Source of the DNA: RBG-16-66-20 sp040752005
GTDB taxonomy: Bacteria > Pseudomonadota > Gammaproteobacteria > Burkholderiales > SG8-39
NCBI GenBank assembly: GCA_040752005.1
Contig: JBFMFX010000016.1
Span: 1 to 64,000, forward strand
Reading direction: 5' to 3'
Length of the DNA stretch: 64,000 nt
This document shows positions 8,239-15,867 of the stretch, piece by piece (positions within the stretch are counted from its first letter, which is position 1; each line of letters begins with the position of its first letter). The translations under genes and the position numbers were made by a program. The notes beneath the pieces are model-generated. The model saw only the letters and a program-made list of their open reading frames with translations. It made no database searches and was not told where the DNA came from.

Positions 8239-9726
8239 TCAGGCGGCCTTCACCCGGGCCTTCGGCTCCGGGTAGGGGTAGAGCATGTTGAGCGAGACCG
8301 ACTGCTGGTTCGCCTGCATGATGCGCACATGCTCGCGCCGCAGCTCGCGCGCGTGCCGCACGCCGCAGGAGTGCGCGATCATGTCAATCTCGCGGTTCAT
8401 GTTCATCGCGTAGTTGGCGACGCGCAGGTATTTCTCCTCGACCACCAGCGCGCGCTGCAGGCGCTTGTTGTGCGTGGTGACGCCGGTCGGGCAGGTGTTC
8501 TGATGGCAGCGCAGCGCCTGGATGCAGCCGAGCGCGAACATGAACCCGCGCGCGGTGTTGACGAAGTCGGCGCCGACGGCGAGCGCCCAGGCCGCCTGCG
8601 CCGGCGTCACCAGCTTGCCGGAGGCGACGACGCGGATGCGGTTCTTCAGCCCCGACTCGATCAGCGCGTCCACCACGCGCGGCAGCGCCTCCTTGATCGA
8701 CAGGCCCATGTGGTCGGCGAGCGCCTGCGGCGCGGCACCCGAGCCGCCCTCGCCGCCGTCGATGACGAGAAAGTCGGGCGCGAATTCCAGCCCCTTGCGA
8801 TGCACGTGCTCGGCCAGCTCGTTCATGAAGCGCCAGCCGCCGATCGCGGTCTTCACGCCCACCGGCCGGCCGGTGAGATCGCGGATCCACGCGATCCTGT
8901 CGAGCAGCTCGTTCATGTTGGCGATGTCGCGGTGGCGGTTCGGGCTGATCGAGTCGCGCCCTTCCGGAATGCCGCGGATCTGCGCGATCTCGCCGGTGAC
9001 CTTCCTTCCCGGCAGCACGCCGCCCTTGCCCGGTTTCGCCCCCTGCGAGAGCTTGATCTCGAAGGCCTTCACCACGCGCGCGAGCTCGAGCAGCCGCTCC
9101 GGATTGAGGTTGCCCTGCGCATCGCGCACTCCGTACTTGGCCGTGCCGATCTGCATGATGATGTCGCAGCCGCCTTCCAAGTGGTAGGGCGAAAGCCCCC
9201 CTTCGCCGGTGTCGAGCCAGCAGCCGGCCACCGCCGCGCCGCGCGAGAGCGCGCGCACCGCCGGCGCCGAGATCGCCCCGTAGCTCATGCCGCTCACGTT
9301 GACGATGGAGCGCGCCTCGAAGGGCTCGCGCGCGTAGCCCTCGCCGAGCGCGAGCGGCGGCGTCGGCAGCCGCTCCTCCTCCAGCACCGGGAATGGATGG
9401 TTGACGAAAATGAGGGCCCCCGGCTCGTTGATGTCGTAGGTCGAGCCGAAGCCGATCGTACCGCCCTCGTTTTTCGCCAGGCGATATACCCACGCGCGCG
9501 TGGCGCGGTTGAAGGGCATCTCCTCGCGATCGCCCATGAAGAAGTACTGCCGGAAGTACTCGCCGAGCTGTTCGAAGAAGAAGCGCAGCCGCCCGATGAC
9601 CGGGTAGTTGCGCAGCACCGAGTGCTTCTTCTGGGTGATGTCGCGGATGAAAACGAAGACGAGCGCGCCGATCAGCGCAAAGCCGATCACCGTGCCGATG
9701 CCGTAGGACAGGACCTCCATCATCAT
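8239..9726 (-). CDS. FMN-binding glutamate synthase-like protein
   Basis: A 495-residue stand-alone homolog of the FMN/synthase domain of the glutamate synthase large subunit, preceded by one membrane helix (about residues 6-28) that should anchor it to the inner membrane. Seen: SGMSYGAISAPAVRALSRGA, NTGEGG-like DTGEGGLSPYHLEGG, the FMN-phosphate region DGGEGGSGAAP, VASGKLVTPAQAAWALAVGA, and the iron-sulfur cysteines in CIQALRCHQNTCPTG (C-x5-C-x4-C). It lacks the glutaminase domain, so classical glutamate synthase activity is unlikely without a partner. An AGGGGGAG ribosome site precedes three consecutive ATGs. The physiological reaction of this subgroup is not known to me. Confidence 0.85.
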   Translation of the reverse strand: MMMEVLSYGIGTVIGFALIGALVFVFIRDITQKKHSVLRNYPVIGRLRFFFEQLGEYFRQYFFMGDREEMPFNRATRAWVYRLAKNEGGTIGFGSTYDINEPGALIFVNHPFPVLEEERLPTPPLALGEGYAREPFEARSIVNVSGMSYGAISAPAVRALSRGAAVAGCWLDTGEGGLSPYHLEGGCDIIMQIGTAKYGVRDAQGNLNPERLLELARVVKAFEIKLSQGAKPGKGGVLPGRKVTGEIAQIRGIPEGRDSISPNRHRDIANMNELLDRIAWIRDLTGRPVGVKTAIGGWRFMNELAEHVHRKGLEFAPDFLVIDGGEGGSGAAPQALADHMGLSIKEALPRVVDALIESGLKNRIRVVASGKLVTPAQAAWALAVGADFVNTARGFMFALGCIQALRCHQNTCPTGVTTHNKRLQRALVVEEKYLRVANYAMNMNREIDMIAHSCGVRHARELRREHVRIMQANQQSVSLNMLYPYPEPKARVKAA

Positions 9727-9743
9727 AGGCGGTCTCCCCCTGC

Positions 9744-9762
9744 CGCCTATCTATGATAGGCG
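9744..9762. promoter_or_regulatory. Perfect 8-bp inverted repeat, candidate operator
   Basis: CGCCTATC-TAT-GATAGGCG lies between the peroxiredoxin-like gene and the glutamate-synthase-like gene, both on the minus strand. It overlaps a TATCAT -10-like sequence about 25 nt before the latter's ATG. No T-run follows on either strand, so an operator fits better than a terminator. Confidence 0.4.
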
Positions 9763-9773
9763 AAAAGCGCCGT

Positions 9774-10259
9774 TCAGGCCCGCGCCTTCGCCTTCTTCAG
9801 CCGGCGCACCACGTCGTAGATCTCGGCCACGTGATGGCGCGGACTGACGTTGTAGTCGGCGTGGCGGATGACGCCCTTGCGGTCAATGACGAAGGTCGCG
9901 CGCAGCACGCACTCGCGCTTGACCCCGTCCACCTCCCTTTCGCGCAGCACGTCGTACTTGCGGCAGACTTCGCCGTCGGCGTCCGACAGCAGCGGAATCG
10001 CCAGCCCGTGGCGGTCCCGGAACTCCGCGTGCGACAGGCAGTCGTCGCGCGACACGCCGAGGATGACGGTCTGACAGCGCTCGAACTCTTCGGCGTGGTC
10101 GGAGAACGCGGCCGCTTCCAGCGCGCCGCCCGGGGAACGGTCGCGCGGATAGAAGAACAGCACCACGTTCTTGCGGCCGCGAAACGCGGCCAGCTCCACC
10201 ATCTGCATGTCGGCATCGGGGAGCGCGAACAGCGGCGCGATTTGTCCGGGCTGAAGCAT
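9774..10259 (-). CDS. Peroxiredoxin-fold protein lacking the peroxidatic cysteine
   Basis: A 161-residue AhpC/TSA (Bcp/PrxQ-like) thioredoxin fold: LQPGQIAPLFALPD, RKNVVLFFYPRDRSPGGALE, VILGVSRDDCLSHAEFRD, LLSDADGEVCRKYDV and a terminal ATFVIDRKGVIRHADYN. In PrxQ/Bcp enzymes the active site is TPGCTxE. Here it reads SPGGALE, and the DNA (CCG GGC GGC GCG) confirms Gly in the catalytic position. Remaining cysteines lie elsewhere. Peroxidase activity by the usual mechanism is therefore unlikely; a binding or regulatory role, or use of another cysteine, is possible. The ATG at 10259 is chosen because the fold begins there; a longer start at 10304 is less likely. Confidence 0.8.
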   Translation of the reverse strand: MLQPGQIAPLFALPDADMQMVELAAFRGRKNVVLFFYPRDRSPGGALEAAAFSDHAEEFERCQTVILGVSRDDCLSHAEFRDRHGLAIPLLSDADGEVCRKYDVLREREVDGVKRECVLRATFVIDRKGVIRHADYNVSPRHHVAEIYDVVRRLKKAKARA

Positions 10260-10353
10260 GAGCGCAGTCGCGCCCGATTCTAGTCGCGCGACCGCGCTTG
10301 ACAAGACCCGCGCGGCGGCGGTGTCGCGCGCAGGTCACGCGTGGCGCCCGCCC

Positions 10354-10359
10354 TATAAT
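10354..10359 (+). promoter_or_regulatory. -10 box (TATAAT) 6 nt before the RoxA start
   Basis: A perfect TATAAT ends at 10359 and the ATG is at 10366, so transcription should begin at the start codon. There is no Shine-Dalgarno sequence. An upstream TTGACA (10298-10303) is about 50 nt away, too far to pair with this box. Confidence 0.55.
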
Positions 10360-10365
10360 GTTTTG

Positions 10366-11487
10366 ATGGAGGAATCGCTGCTAGGCGGTTTGACGCCGCA
10401 GCAGTTTTTGCGCCGCCACTGGCAGAAAAAGCCCCTCGTCGTGCGCCGGGCGCTACCCGGATTCTCGGGGGTGATCGGAACGCGCGCCCTGTTCGCGCTC
10501 GCGGCGCGCCGCGACATCGAAGCGCGCCTCGTCGAGCGGCGCGGCGCGCGCTGGCGCGTCAGCGAAGGCCCGATTTCGCCCGCGCGCCTGGCGCGCGCCG
10601 GCGCGCGCAACTGGACGCTGCTCGTCAACGCCGTGGATCACCACTGCGCCGCCGCGGAGCGCCTGTTGCGGCGCTTCGACTTTTTGCCGCAATCGCGCCT
10701 GGACGACGTGATGGTGAGCTACGCCGTCCCCGGCGGCGGCGTCGGGCCGCACTTCGACTCCTACGACGTCTTCCTCGTGCAGGGCCGCGGCCGGCGACTG
10801 TGGCGCCTGGCGCGCCCGCGCGCCTATAAAATGGTGCCGGGAGCGCCGCTCAAGCTGATCGCCGATTTCCAGGCCGACGAGGAGTATCTTCTGGAACCGG
10901 GCGACCTTCTCTATCTGCCGCCAGGCTGGGGGCACGACGGCGTCGCGCTGGAGCCGTGCTTCACCTGTTCGGTCGGCATGCGCGCGCCGCAGGGCGAGGA
11001 GCTGGCGGCCGCGTTCCTCGACTACCTGCACGAGCGCGGCCTGCCGGCCGCAGACTACCGCGACCCGGATCTGCGCCCCGCGGCACGCCCGGCGCTGCTC
11101 GAGCAGCGGCTGATCGTGCACGCGCGGCGGTTGATCGGACGCATCCGCTGGAGCAGCGCCGACGTGGTCACCTTCCTCGGGCGGCACCTGACCGAGCCGC
11201 GCCCGCACGTGGTGTTTCCGGTTCGCCGCCGATCGCCGCGCGCGCGCCTTGAGCGCTGCGATGTGGTGCTCGAGGCGCGCACGCGCATGCTCTACCGCGG
11301 CTCGCAGGTGTTCCTGAACGGCGAGGCGTACGCGGTGCCGCGGCGCCAGCGCGCGCCGCTCGCAGCGCTCGCCGACCGGCGCCGCGCTCCCGGGCGCCTG
11401 CTTGCGCGCGCCGGCCTTGCGCCGCTCGTTCGCGCCTGGCTGGACGCTGGGGCGCTACACCTTGAGCCCGCCGGACGGGCACGATGA
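10366..11487 (+). CDS. roxA: JmjC/cupin ribosomal oxygenase, RoxA (YcfD) type
   Basis: A 373-residue 2-oxoglutarate/Fe(II) oxygenase. Family members hydroxylate an arginine of ribosomal protein L16. The metal triad is visible: His129 and Asp131 in GPHFDSYDVF and His190 in PPGWGHDGVA. SPARLARAGARNWTLLVNAVDHH and LEPGDLLYLPPGWGH are family features, and a helical winged C-terminal region (about 230-373) follows, matching the usual 370-390 length. The start at 10366 is favoured over the in-frame 10258 because of the TATAAT box just before it. The next gene overlaps its stop by four bases. Confidence 0.88.
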   Translation: MEESLLGGLTPQQFLRRHWQKKPLVVRRALPGFSGVIGTRALFALAARRDIEARLVERRGARWRVSEGPISPARLARAGARNWTLLVNAVDHHCAAAERLLRRFDFLPQSRLDDVMVSYAVPGGGVGPHFDSYDVFLVQGRGRRLWRLARPRAYKMVPGAPLKLIADFQADEEYLLEPGDLLYLPPGWGHDGVALEPCFTCSVGMRAPQGEELAAAFLDYLHERGLPAADYRDPDLRPAARPALLEQRLIVHARRLIGRIRWSSADVVTFLGRHLTEPRPHVVFPVRRRSPRARLERCDVVLEARTRMLYRGSQVFLNGEAYAVPRRQRAPLAALADRRRAPGRLLARAGLAPLVRAWLDAGALHLEPAGRAR

Positions 11488-11999
11488 GCGGCACAGACGA
11501 CGGCAGCGGCGCGGCGCCGGCACGCGAATACACGCCGTTCAACTCGCAGGCCGAGTACCAGGCGGCGGTGGACCGCCTGCTGGCGCAGCAAGGGCGCGAG
11601 CTGCGCATTTTCGATCCGGATCTCGCCGCGCTGCAGTTGAACACCCGGGCGAGGGTGGAGGCAATCGAGCGCTTCCTGCGTGCCAGCCGCACGCGGCGCA
11701 TCTACATCGTCGTGCATGACACCGAACACCTCACGCGCCATTGCCCGCGCATGATGAGCCTGCTTGCGCGCTACTCGCACGCGATCCAGGTCAACCGCAC
11801 CGTCGAGGAGATCCGCGGCGTGCAGGATTCCTTCCTCGTGCTGGACGCCGCGCACTATGTGCGCCGGCCGGTGGCGACGCGATTCCGCGGCGCGGCCGGC
11901 TTTTTCGACGAAACCGAAGCGCTCGCGATGCGCGCGCGTTTTCAGGAGATCTGGGCCGCGTCCGAGCCCGGCGTGTCCGGGGCCACGACCGGCCTGTAG
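11484..11999 (+). CDS. Uncharacterised small protein, DUF7931-like
   Basis: A 171-residue soluble protein translationally coupled to roxA (ATGA overlap). Visible elements: AREYTPFNSQAEYQAAVDRL near the start, ELRIFDPDLAALQLNTRARV (about 41-60), and RRIYIVVHDTEHLTRHCPRM (about 80-99). These alternate as strands and helices and resemble one half of a phospholipase D-like fold, but no HxKxxxxD motif is present. I associate it with a betaproteobacterial DUF7931-type family from memory only. Its pairing with roxA suggests a link to translation or ribosome maturation, which is inference. Confidence 0.65.
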   Translation: MSGTDDGSGAAPAREYTPFNSQAEYQAAVDRLLAQQGRELRIFDPDLAALQLNTRARVEAIERFLRASRTRRIYIVVHDTEHLTRHCPRMMSLLARYSHAIQVNRTVEEIRGVQDSFLVLDAAHYVRRPVATRFRGAAGFFDETEALAMRARFQEIWAASEPGVSGATTGL

Positions 12000-12016
12000 T
12001 GGGAGGGCCGCGGTGC

Positions 12017-12022
12017 TATAAT
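12017..12022 (+). promoter_or_regulatory. -10 box (TATAAT) for the small lipoprotein
   Basis: A perfect TATAAT sits 72 nt before the lipoprotein ATG at 12095, downstream of the preceding stop codon. The -35 region is weak. An AGAGGA ribosome site precedes the start. Confidence 0.5.
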
Positions 12023-12094
12023 TCGCGCTGCGCGCCGCCCGCTCGGCGGCGCGAACCTCACCCGTACGCAATTCAACTCCAAGAGGACGTATTG

Positions 12095-12343
12095 ATGACC
12101 AAGCTGTGGATTGTCGCCGCTGTGGCGGCCGTGGCGCTCGCCGCGTGCGGCAAGGAAGAACCGAAGAAACCCGAGGCGCCGGCGGCACCACCGCCGGCCG
12201 AGAAGAAGGCCGAGCAGCCGGCGCAACCCGCCGGCCAGCAGCCGCCCGCTCCGCCGACCGCCCAGCCCGCCGAGGAGAAGAAGGCCGAGGCGCCGAAGGC
12301 GGAGGAAAAGACGGACGAGAAGAAGGCCGAAGAGAAGAAGTAG
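12095..12343 (+). CDS. Small Lys/Glu/Pro/Ala-rich lipoprotein
   Basis: An 82-residue protein. Its signal peptide ends in a lipobox (ALAAC, Cys18), so it should be lipidated and anchored by its first cysteine. The remainder (GKEEPKKPEAPAAP onward) consists almost entirely of Lys, Glu, Ala, Pro and Gln in short repeats such as AEEKKAEAPKAEEK. It is probably unstructured and polyampholytic, perhaps a periplasmic spacer or cell-wall contact protein. It has its own promoter and a strong terminator immediately after it, so it is a single-gene unit. No specific function can be assigned. Confidence 0.75.
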   Translation: MTKLWIVAAVAAVALAACGKEEPKKPEAPAAPPPAEKKAEQPAQPAGQQPPAPPTAQPAEEKKAEAPKAEEKTDEKKAEEKK

Positions 12344-12366
12344 TCCGAGGGCGCTATCTCAGCGCG

Positions 12367-12397
12367 CGGCGGCGCTCCGCGAGGACGCCGCCGTTTT
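12367..12397 (+). terminator. Intrinsic terminator after the small lipoprotein
   Basis: An 8-bp perfect stem CGGCGGCG / CGCCGCCG with an 11-nt loop is followed directly by TTTT and then CATTT. It overlaps the last base of the convergent metallohydrolase gene. Confidence 0.8.
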
Positions 12398-13173
12398 CAT
12401 TTCAGCTCGCGCCAGCCGAAACCCGCGTCCTGGGTGGCGATGCCCACCCATGCCTGCGCACACCCCAGCACCGCCGCCAGCGCGCCGCGCGCCAGCTCCG
12501 GCCGGTTGTTCCTTTCCGAAAGGTGCGCGCAGACGACGTGCTGCAGCCGCGAACGGTCGAGCGCCGCGAGCAGCTCCGCCGCCGCCGCGTTCGACAGGTG
12601 GCCGAACGGCCCGGCGATACGCGCCTTGAGCCAGGCCGGGTACGGCCCCTCGCGCAGCATGTCCGCATCGTGATTGCATTCGAGCACGAGCGCGTCGCAG
12701 CCCGAGAGCGTCGCCGCGACATGCGCGGTGGCGGCGCCGATGTCGGTGAGCACGCCCAGCCGCCGTGCGCCGTCGGACAGCACGTACTGCACCGGCTCGC
12801 GCGCGTCGTGCGGCACGGTGAACGGCAGCACCTCGAAGTCGCCGAGCGCGAAGGCTTCGCGCGCCTCGATGACGCGCACCGCGGCGCCTTCGCGCGGCAC
12901 CCGCTCCTCCTCGAGCGCGCGCAGCGTCCCGTGCGTCAGCCACACCGCGATCCGGTGCCGGGCGGCGAAGGCGAACGCATGCCCGGCGTGATCGCCGTGC
13001 TCGTGGGTGAGCAGAACCGCGTCCACGTCGCCGGGCGCGACGCCGAGCCGCGCCAGGCGCCGCGCCGTCTCCCCTGGCGCGATTCCGCAGTCGAGAAGCA
13101 CCCGGGTGCGGCCGCTTTCGGCGACCAGGCAGTTGCCGCCGCTGCCGCTCGCCAGCGAGGCGAAGCGGATCAT
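12397..13173 (-). CDS. MBL-fold metallohydrolase, YycJ/WalJ type
   Basis: A 258-residue cytosolic metallo-beta-lactamase-fold hydrolase. The metal site is THEHGDH at residues 56-62, after the N-terminal FASLASGSGGNCLV signature of the YycJ/WalJ group, which are predicted exo-DNases or phosphodiesterases. LECNHDADML supplies the bridging aspartate region and CAHLSERNN a further histidine. The ATG at 13173 is chosen because the conserved fold starts there. It follows bamC at a distance of 70 nt on the same strand, a neighbourhood common in betaproteobacteria. The substrate is unknown. Confidence 0.85.
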   Translation of the reverse strand: MIRFASLASGSGGNCLVAESGRTRVLLDCGIAPGETARRLARLGVAPGDVDAVLLTHEHGDHAGHAFAFAARHRIAVWLTHGTLRALEEERVPREGAAVRVIEAREAFALGDFEVLPFTVPHDAREPVQYVLSDGARRLGVLTDIGAATAHVAATLSGCDALVLECNHDADMLREGPYPAWLKARIAGPFGHLSNAAAAELLAALDRSRLQHVVCAHLSERNNRPELARGALAAVLGCAQAWVGIATQDAGFGWRELK

Positions 13174-13243
13174 CGCGGTTCCGCGCGAGGCCACAGCCAC
13201 GCCCGCGCGCGCGCCCGCAGGTGCCGCAGCCCGGGCTGCGACA

Positions 13244-14380
13244 CTACTTCAGCTGCTCGTAGAGCAGCGCGATGATGCGCCGCGAGGACGAGGAGCTGTC
13301 GGCGGAGCCGTCCTTGTTCAGCACCTGCACGACGCACTTGCCGGCGAACTGCCGGATGTGCACGCGGTACTGCTCCGCCTTCACCTTGGTGTCGTCCGAC
13401 CGCCAGAACGCAAGCCGCGACAGCAGCCCGGGCTTGTTGGCGTCCTTCTTCGCCATTTCCGCCTCCGGGTCGGCGTAGCGCACGAAGTACTGGCCTTTCT
13501 GCCGGTCGCGGTCCTCGACCGTGAAGCCGATGCGGTCCAGCGCCAAGCCCACGCGCCGCCACGTGCGGTCGAAGGGCTCGAATACCTCCAGCGTCTCGAA
13601 GCCGCCGATGCCCTTGGAAAGCGCCGCGCGCGCCGGCGCCTGCGCCACGGCGAGCTGCTTCTTCGCCTGCTCGTCCTGCGTGCCCAGGCGCACCATCAAC
13701 CGGCGCAGGAATTCCGCCTCCAGGTCGGGATCCGGATTGCGCGGCTGCCACATGGTCTGCTGGCGCGAAGCGTCCACGAACACCTCGACCATGCCGCGGT
13801 GGCTGATGTAGATCTCGGTACCGCCGTCCTCGGCGCGCTCGAGCCGCGTGCGGAACTTGTCGCGCTCGGGCGTCGAGTAGACCTGGTCGAGCAGCTTGCC
13901 GAGCGTGGAGCGGATCCAGTCCTGCGGGATCTTGGCGCGGTTCTCCGCCCAGTCGGTCTCCATCACTCCCGCTTCCGGAACCTCCAGCGAGATGAGAAAG
14001 CCGTTCTCCTGCCAGAAGTCCTTGACCAGTCCCCACACCTTCTCCGGAGGCTCGGCGATCACCAGCCAGCGCTGCGTGCCGGCGCGCTCGATGCGCATCT
14101 TCTGCACGTCGGGCAGGATCGAGGTGGTCCCCGGCCGCGGCCCGCGTGCGGCGCCGGCCTGGTACTCCGACAGCGTCGCCGAGCCGCGCGTGCCTTCCGG
14201 CACGACGAAGCGCGTGTCGCGCGCCGGCGTGGTCAGGTCGGGCGGAATCTCCAGCGGCGGCACGGTGCCCGCCGACTTGTAGTCTATCTTCCTGCCCTCG
14301 AGGAAGTTGCTCGCCGTCTGGCAGCCGGCGAGCGCAACGAGCGCCACCGCGCCGAGCGCGAGTCTCGTCACCGCGTTCAC
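13244..14380 (-). CDS. bamC: Outer-membrane assembly lipoprotein BamC
   Basis: A 378-residue lipoprotein of the BAM complex, which inserts beta-barrel proteins into the outer membrane. The lipobox is LAGC with Cys20. The unstructured N-terminal segment that lies along BamD is recognisable (GRKIDYKSAGTVPPLEIPPD). Two helix-grip domains follow: about 100-215 (WLVIAEPPEKVWGLVKDFW) and about 255-375 (EVFEPFDRTWRRVGLALDRI, then LLSRLAFW). The start overlaps the dapA stop, giving translational coupling; the dapA-bamC order is conserved across proteobacteria. Confidence 0.92.
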   Translation of the reverse strand: MNAVTRLALGAVALVALAGCQTASNFLEGRKIDYKSAGTVPPLEIPPDLTTPARDTRFVVPEGTRGSATLSEYQAGAARGPRPGTTSILPDVQKMRIERAGTQRWLVIAEPPEKVWGLVKDFWQENGFLISLEVPEAGVMETDWAENRAKIPQDWIRSTLGKLLDQVYSTPERDKFRTRLERAEDGGTEIYISHRGMVEVFVDASRQQTMWQPRNPDPDLEAEFLRRLMVRLGTQDEQAKKQLAVAQAPARAALSKGIGGFETLEVFEPFDRTWRRVGLALDRIGFTVEDRDRQKGQYFVRYADPEAEMAKKDANKPGLLSRLAFWRSDDTKVKAEQYRVHIRQFAGKCVVQVLNKDGSADSSSSSRRIIALLYEQLK

Positions 14381-15285
14381 CGCGCTGCCCGCTCCACTAC
14401 CCGCAGCGGCAGCGCGATCCCGGCCTCCGCCAGCGCCTCGCGCACCGCGTCATGGTAACGCTCCGAGAGCGGCGCGAGCGGCAGGCGGATGCCCGGCTCG
14501 ATCAGCCCCATCTGCGCCATCGCCCACTTCACCGGCGCCGGGTTGGTTTCGATGAACAGGCGCTGGTGCAGCGGCAGCAGCTTCAGGTTGATCTCGCGTG
14601 CCTTCTTGACGTCGCCGACCAGCGCCGCAGCGCACATCTCGCGCATCAACCGCGGCGCAACGTTGGCGGTGACCGAAATGACGCCGTGGCCGCCGAGCAG
14701 GATGAGCGCGAGCGCCCCCGCGTCCTCGCCCGAGTAGATCGCGAAGCCGCGCGGCGCGCGGCGGATGAGATCCGAGCCGCGCTCCATGTTCGCGGTCGCG
14801 TCCTTGATGCCGATGATGCCGGGCACCTGCGCCAGGCGCAGCACCGTATCGTTGGCGAGATCGGTGACCGTGCGCACCGGCACGTTGTACAGGATCATCG
14901 GCAGGTCCACCGTTTCCGCGATCTTGCGGAAATGCCGATACAGCCCTTCCTGCGTCGGCTTGTTGTAGTACGGCACCACCGACAGGCACGCGGTCGCGCC
15001 CGCTTTTTTCGCCGCTTCCGTCAGCTCGATCGCCTCGGCGGTGGAATTGCCGCCGGTGCCGGCGATGATCGGAATGCGGCCGCGGGCGTGCTCGACGGCG
15101 ACGCGGATCAGTTCCTTGTGCTCGTCAAAGTTGACCGTCGGCGATTCGCCGGTGGTTCCCACCACGACGATCCCGTCGGTGCCTTCGGCGATGTGCCAGT
15201 CAATCAGGTTGCGGAAGCGCGCGAAGTCGAGGCTTCCGTCCTCGTGCATCGGGGTGACGATTGCGACCAGGCTGCCTGTGATCAT
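14377..15285 (-). CDS. dapA: 4-hydroxy-tetrahydrodipicolinate synthase
   Basis: A 302-residue TIM-barrel lyase condensing pyruvate with aspartate-semialdehyde in the lysine/diaminopimelate pathway. Catalytic residues are visible: Thr44/Thr45 in GTTGES, Tyr107 in VVPYYNKP, Tyr133 in ILYNVP, Arg139 and the Schiff-base Lys161 in GIKDAT. Length is typical. A TAAAAT box on the minus strand (15323-15328), inside the 3' end of the upstream methyltransferase gene, could start a dapA transcript with a leader of about 30 nt; a GGGGGGAAAGG ribosome site precedes the ATG. Confidence 0.96.
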   Translation of the reverse strand: MITGSLVAIVTPMHEDGSLDFARFRNLIDWHIAEGTDGIVVVGTTGESPTVNFDEHKELIRVAVEHARGRIPIIAGTGGNSTAEAIELTEAAKKAGATACLSVVPYYNKPTQEGLYRHFRKIAETVDLPMILYNVPVRTVTDLANDTVLRLAQVPGIIGIKDATANMERGSDLIRRAPRGFAIYSGEDAGALALILLGGHGVISVTANVAPRLMREMCAAALVGDVKKAREINLKLLPLHQRLFIETNPAPVKWAMAQMGLIEPGIRLPLAPLSERYHDAVREALAEAGIALPLRVVERAAR

Positions 15286-15324
15286 CCTTTCCCCCCGCGA
15301 AAAGTCGTTGAATGAACGCGCATT

Positions 15325-15867
15325 TTACCGCGCCGCGGAGCGCGCGGCGCAAAGCCTCTGAATCATCGCCGGTCGCGGCTGCTCGACGAAGCCCTCCTCG
15401 AAGGCGATCACGTCCAGCTCGCCGAACGCTTCCAGCAGCTCCCCCGGCCGGAGCAGAAACTGCGGATTGGACGGCTTTCCGAAGCGTTCGTTCCCGGCCA
15501 TGAAGGTTTCGTAAATCAGGATCCCGCCAGGGGCGAGCGATTCGGCGAGCACCGAAAAAAGCGGCCGCCACAGGTAGTTCGTCACCACGATCCCCTCGAA
15601 ACGCTCGCCGGCGAACGGCCACGGACCGCCTTCCAGATCAGCCTGCACGAAGCGCGCTCCGGGAATGCTCTGCGGCACCCGGTCCACGGCGACCACCTTC
15701 AGGCCGCGCTCAAGAAATACTTTGGCGTGCCGCCCGGCGCCGCAAGCGACATCCAGCACGGTGCCAGAAGCAATGCGCGGGGCCCACGCGAGCACCCACG
15801 CCGAAGGCTCGGCCAGCTCGTGCGCGCGCAAAGCGATCGCCGGGCGCCAGCTATTTGCGCCGGGCAA
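15325..15867 (-). CDS. Class I SAM-dependent methyltransferase
   Basis: A 180-residue cytosolic methyltransferase with the SAM-binding motif VLDVACGAGRHAKVF (about 37-51), the acidic VVAVDRVP that contacts the ribose, and IVVTNYLWRPLF as motif IV. It resembles TehB-like small-molecule methyltransferases. It starts at TTG (15867), which overlaps the 3' end of the APC permease gene by 17 nt. No in-frame ATG lies nearby, so TTG is the best choice. The substrate is unknown. Confidence 0.8.
   Translation of the reverse strand: MPGANSWRPAIALRAHELAEPSAWVLAWAPRIASGTVLDVACGAGRHAKVFLERGLKVVAVDRVPQSIPGARFVQADLEGGPWPFAGERFEGIVVTNYLWRPLFSVLAESLAPGGILIYETFMAGNERFGKPSNPQFLLRPGELLEAFGELDVIAFEEGFVEQPRPAMIQRLCAARSAAR

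Noticed and set aside
10298..10303. TTGACA as a -35 for roxA
   Set aside because: It is about 50 nt from the TATAAT at 10354, outside the 15-19 bp spacing needed, so it cannot pair with that box.
12095..12343. TolA- or TonB-like function for the Lys/Glu/Pro-rich lipoprotein
   Set aside because: The low-complexity composition alone is not evidence for either; there is no C-terminal TonB/TolA domain, and the lipobox makes it a lipoprotein.
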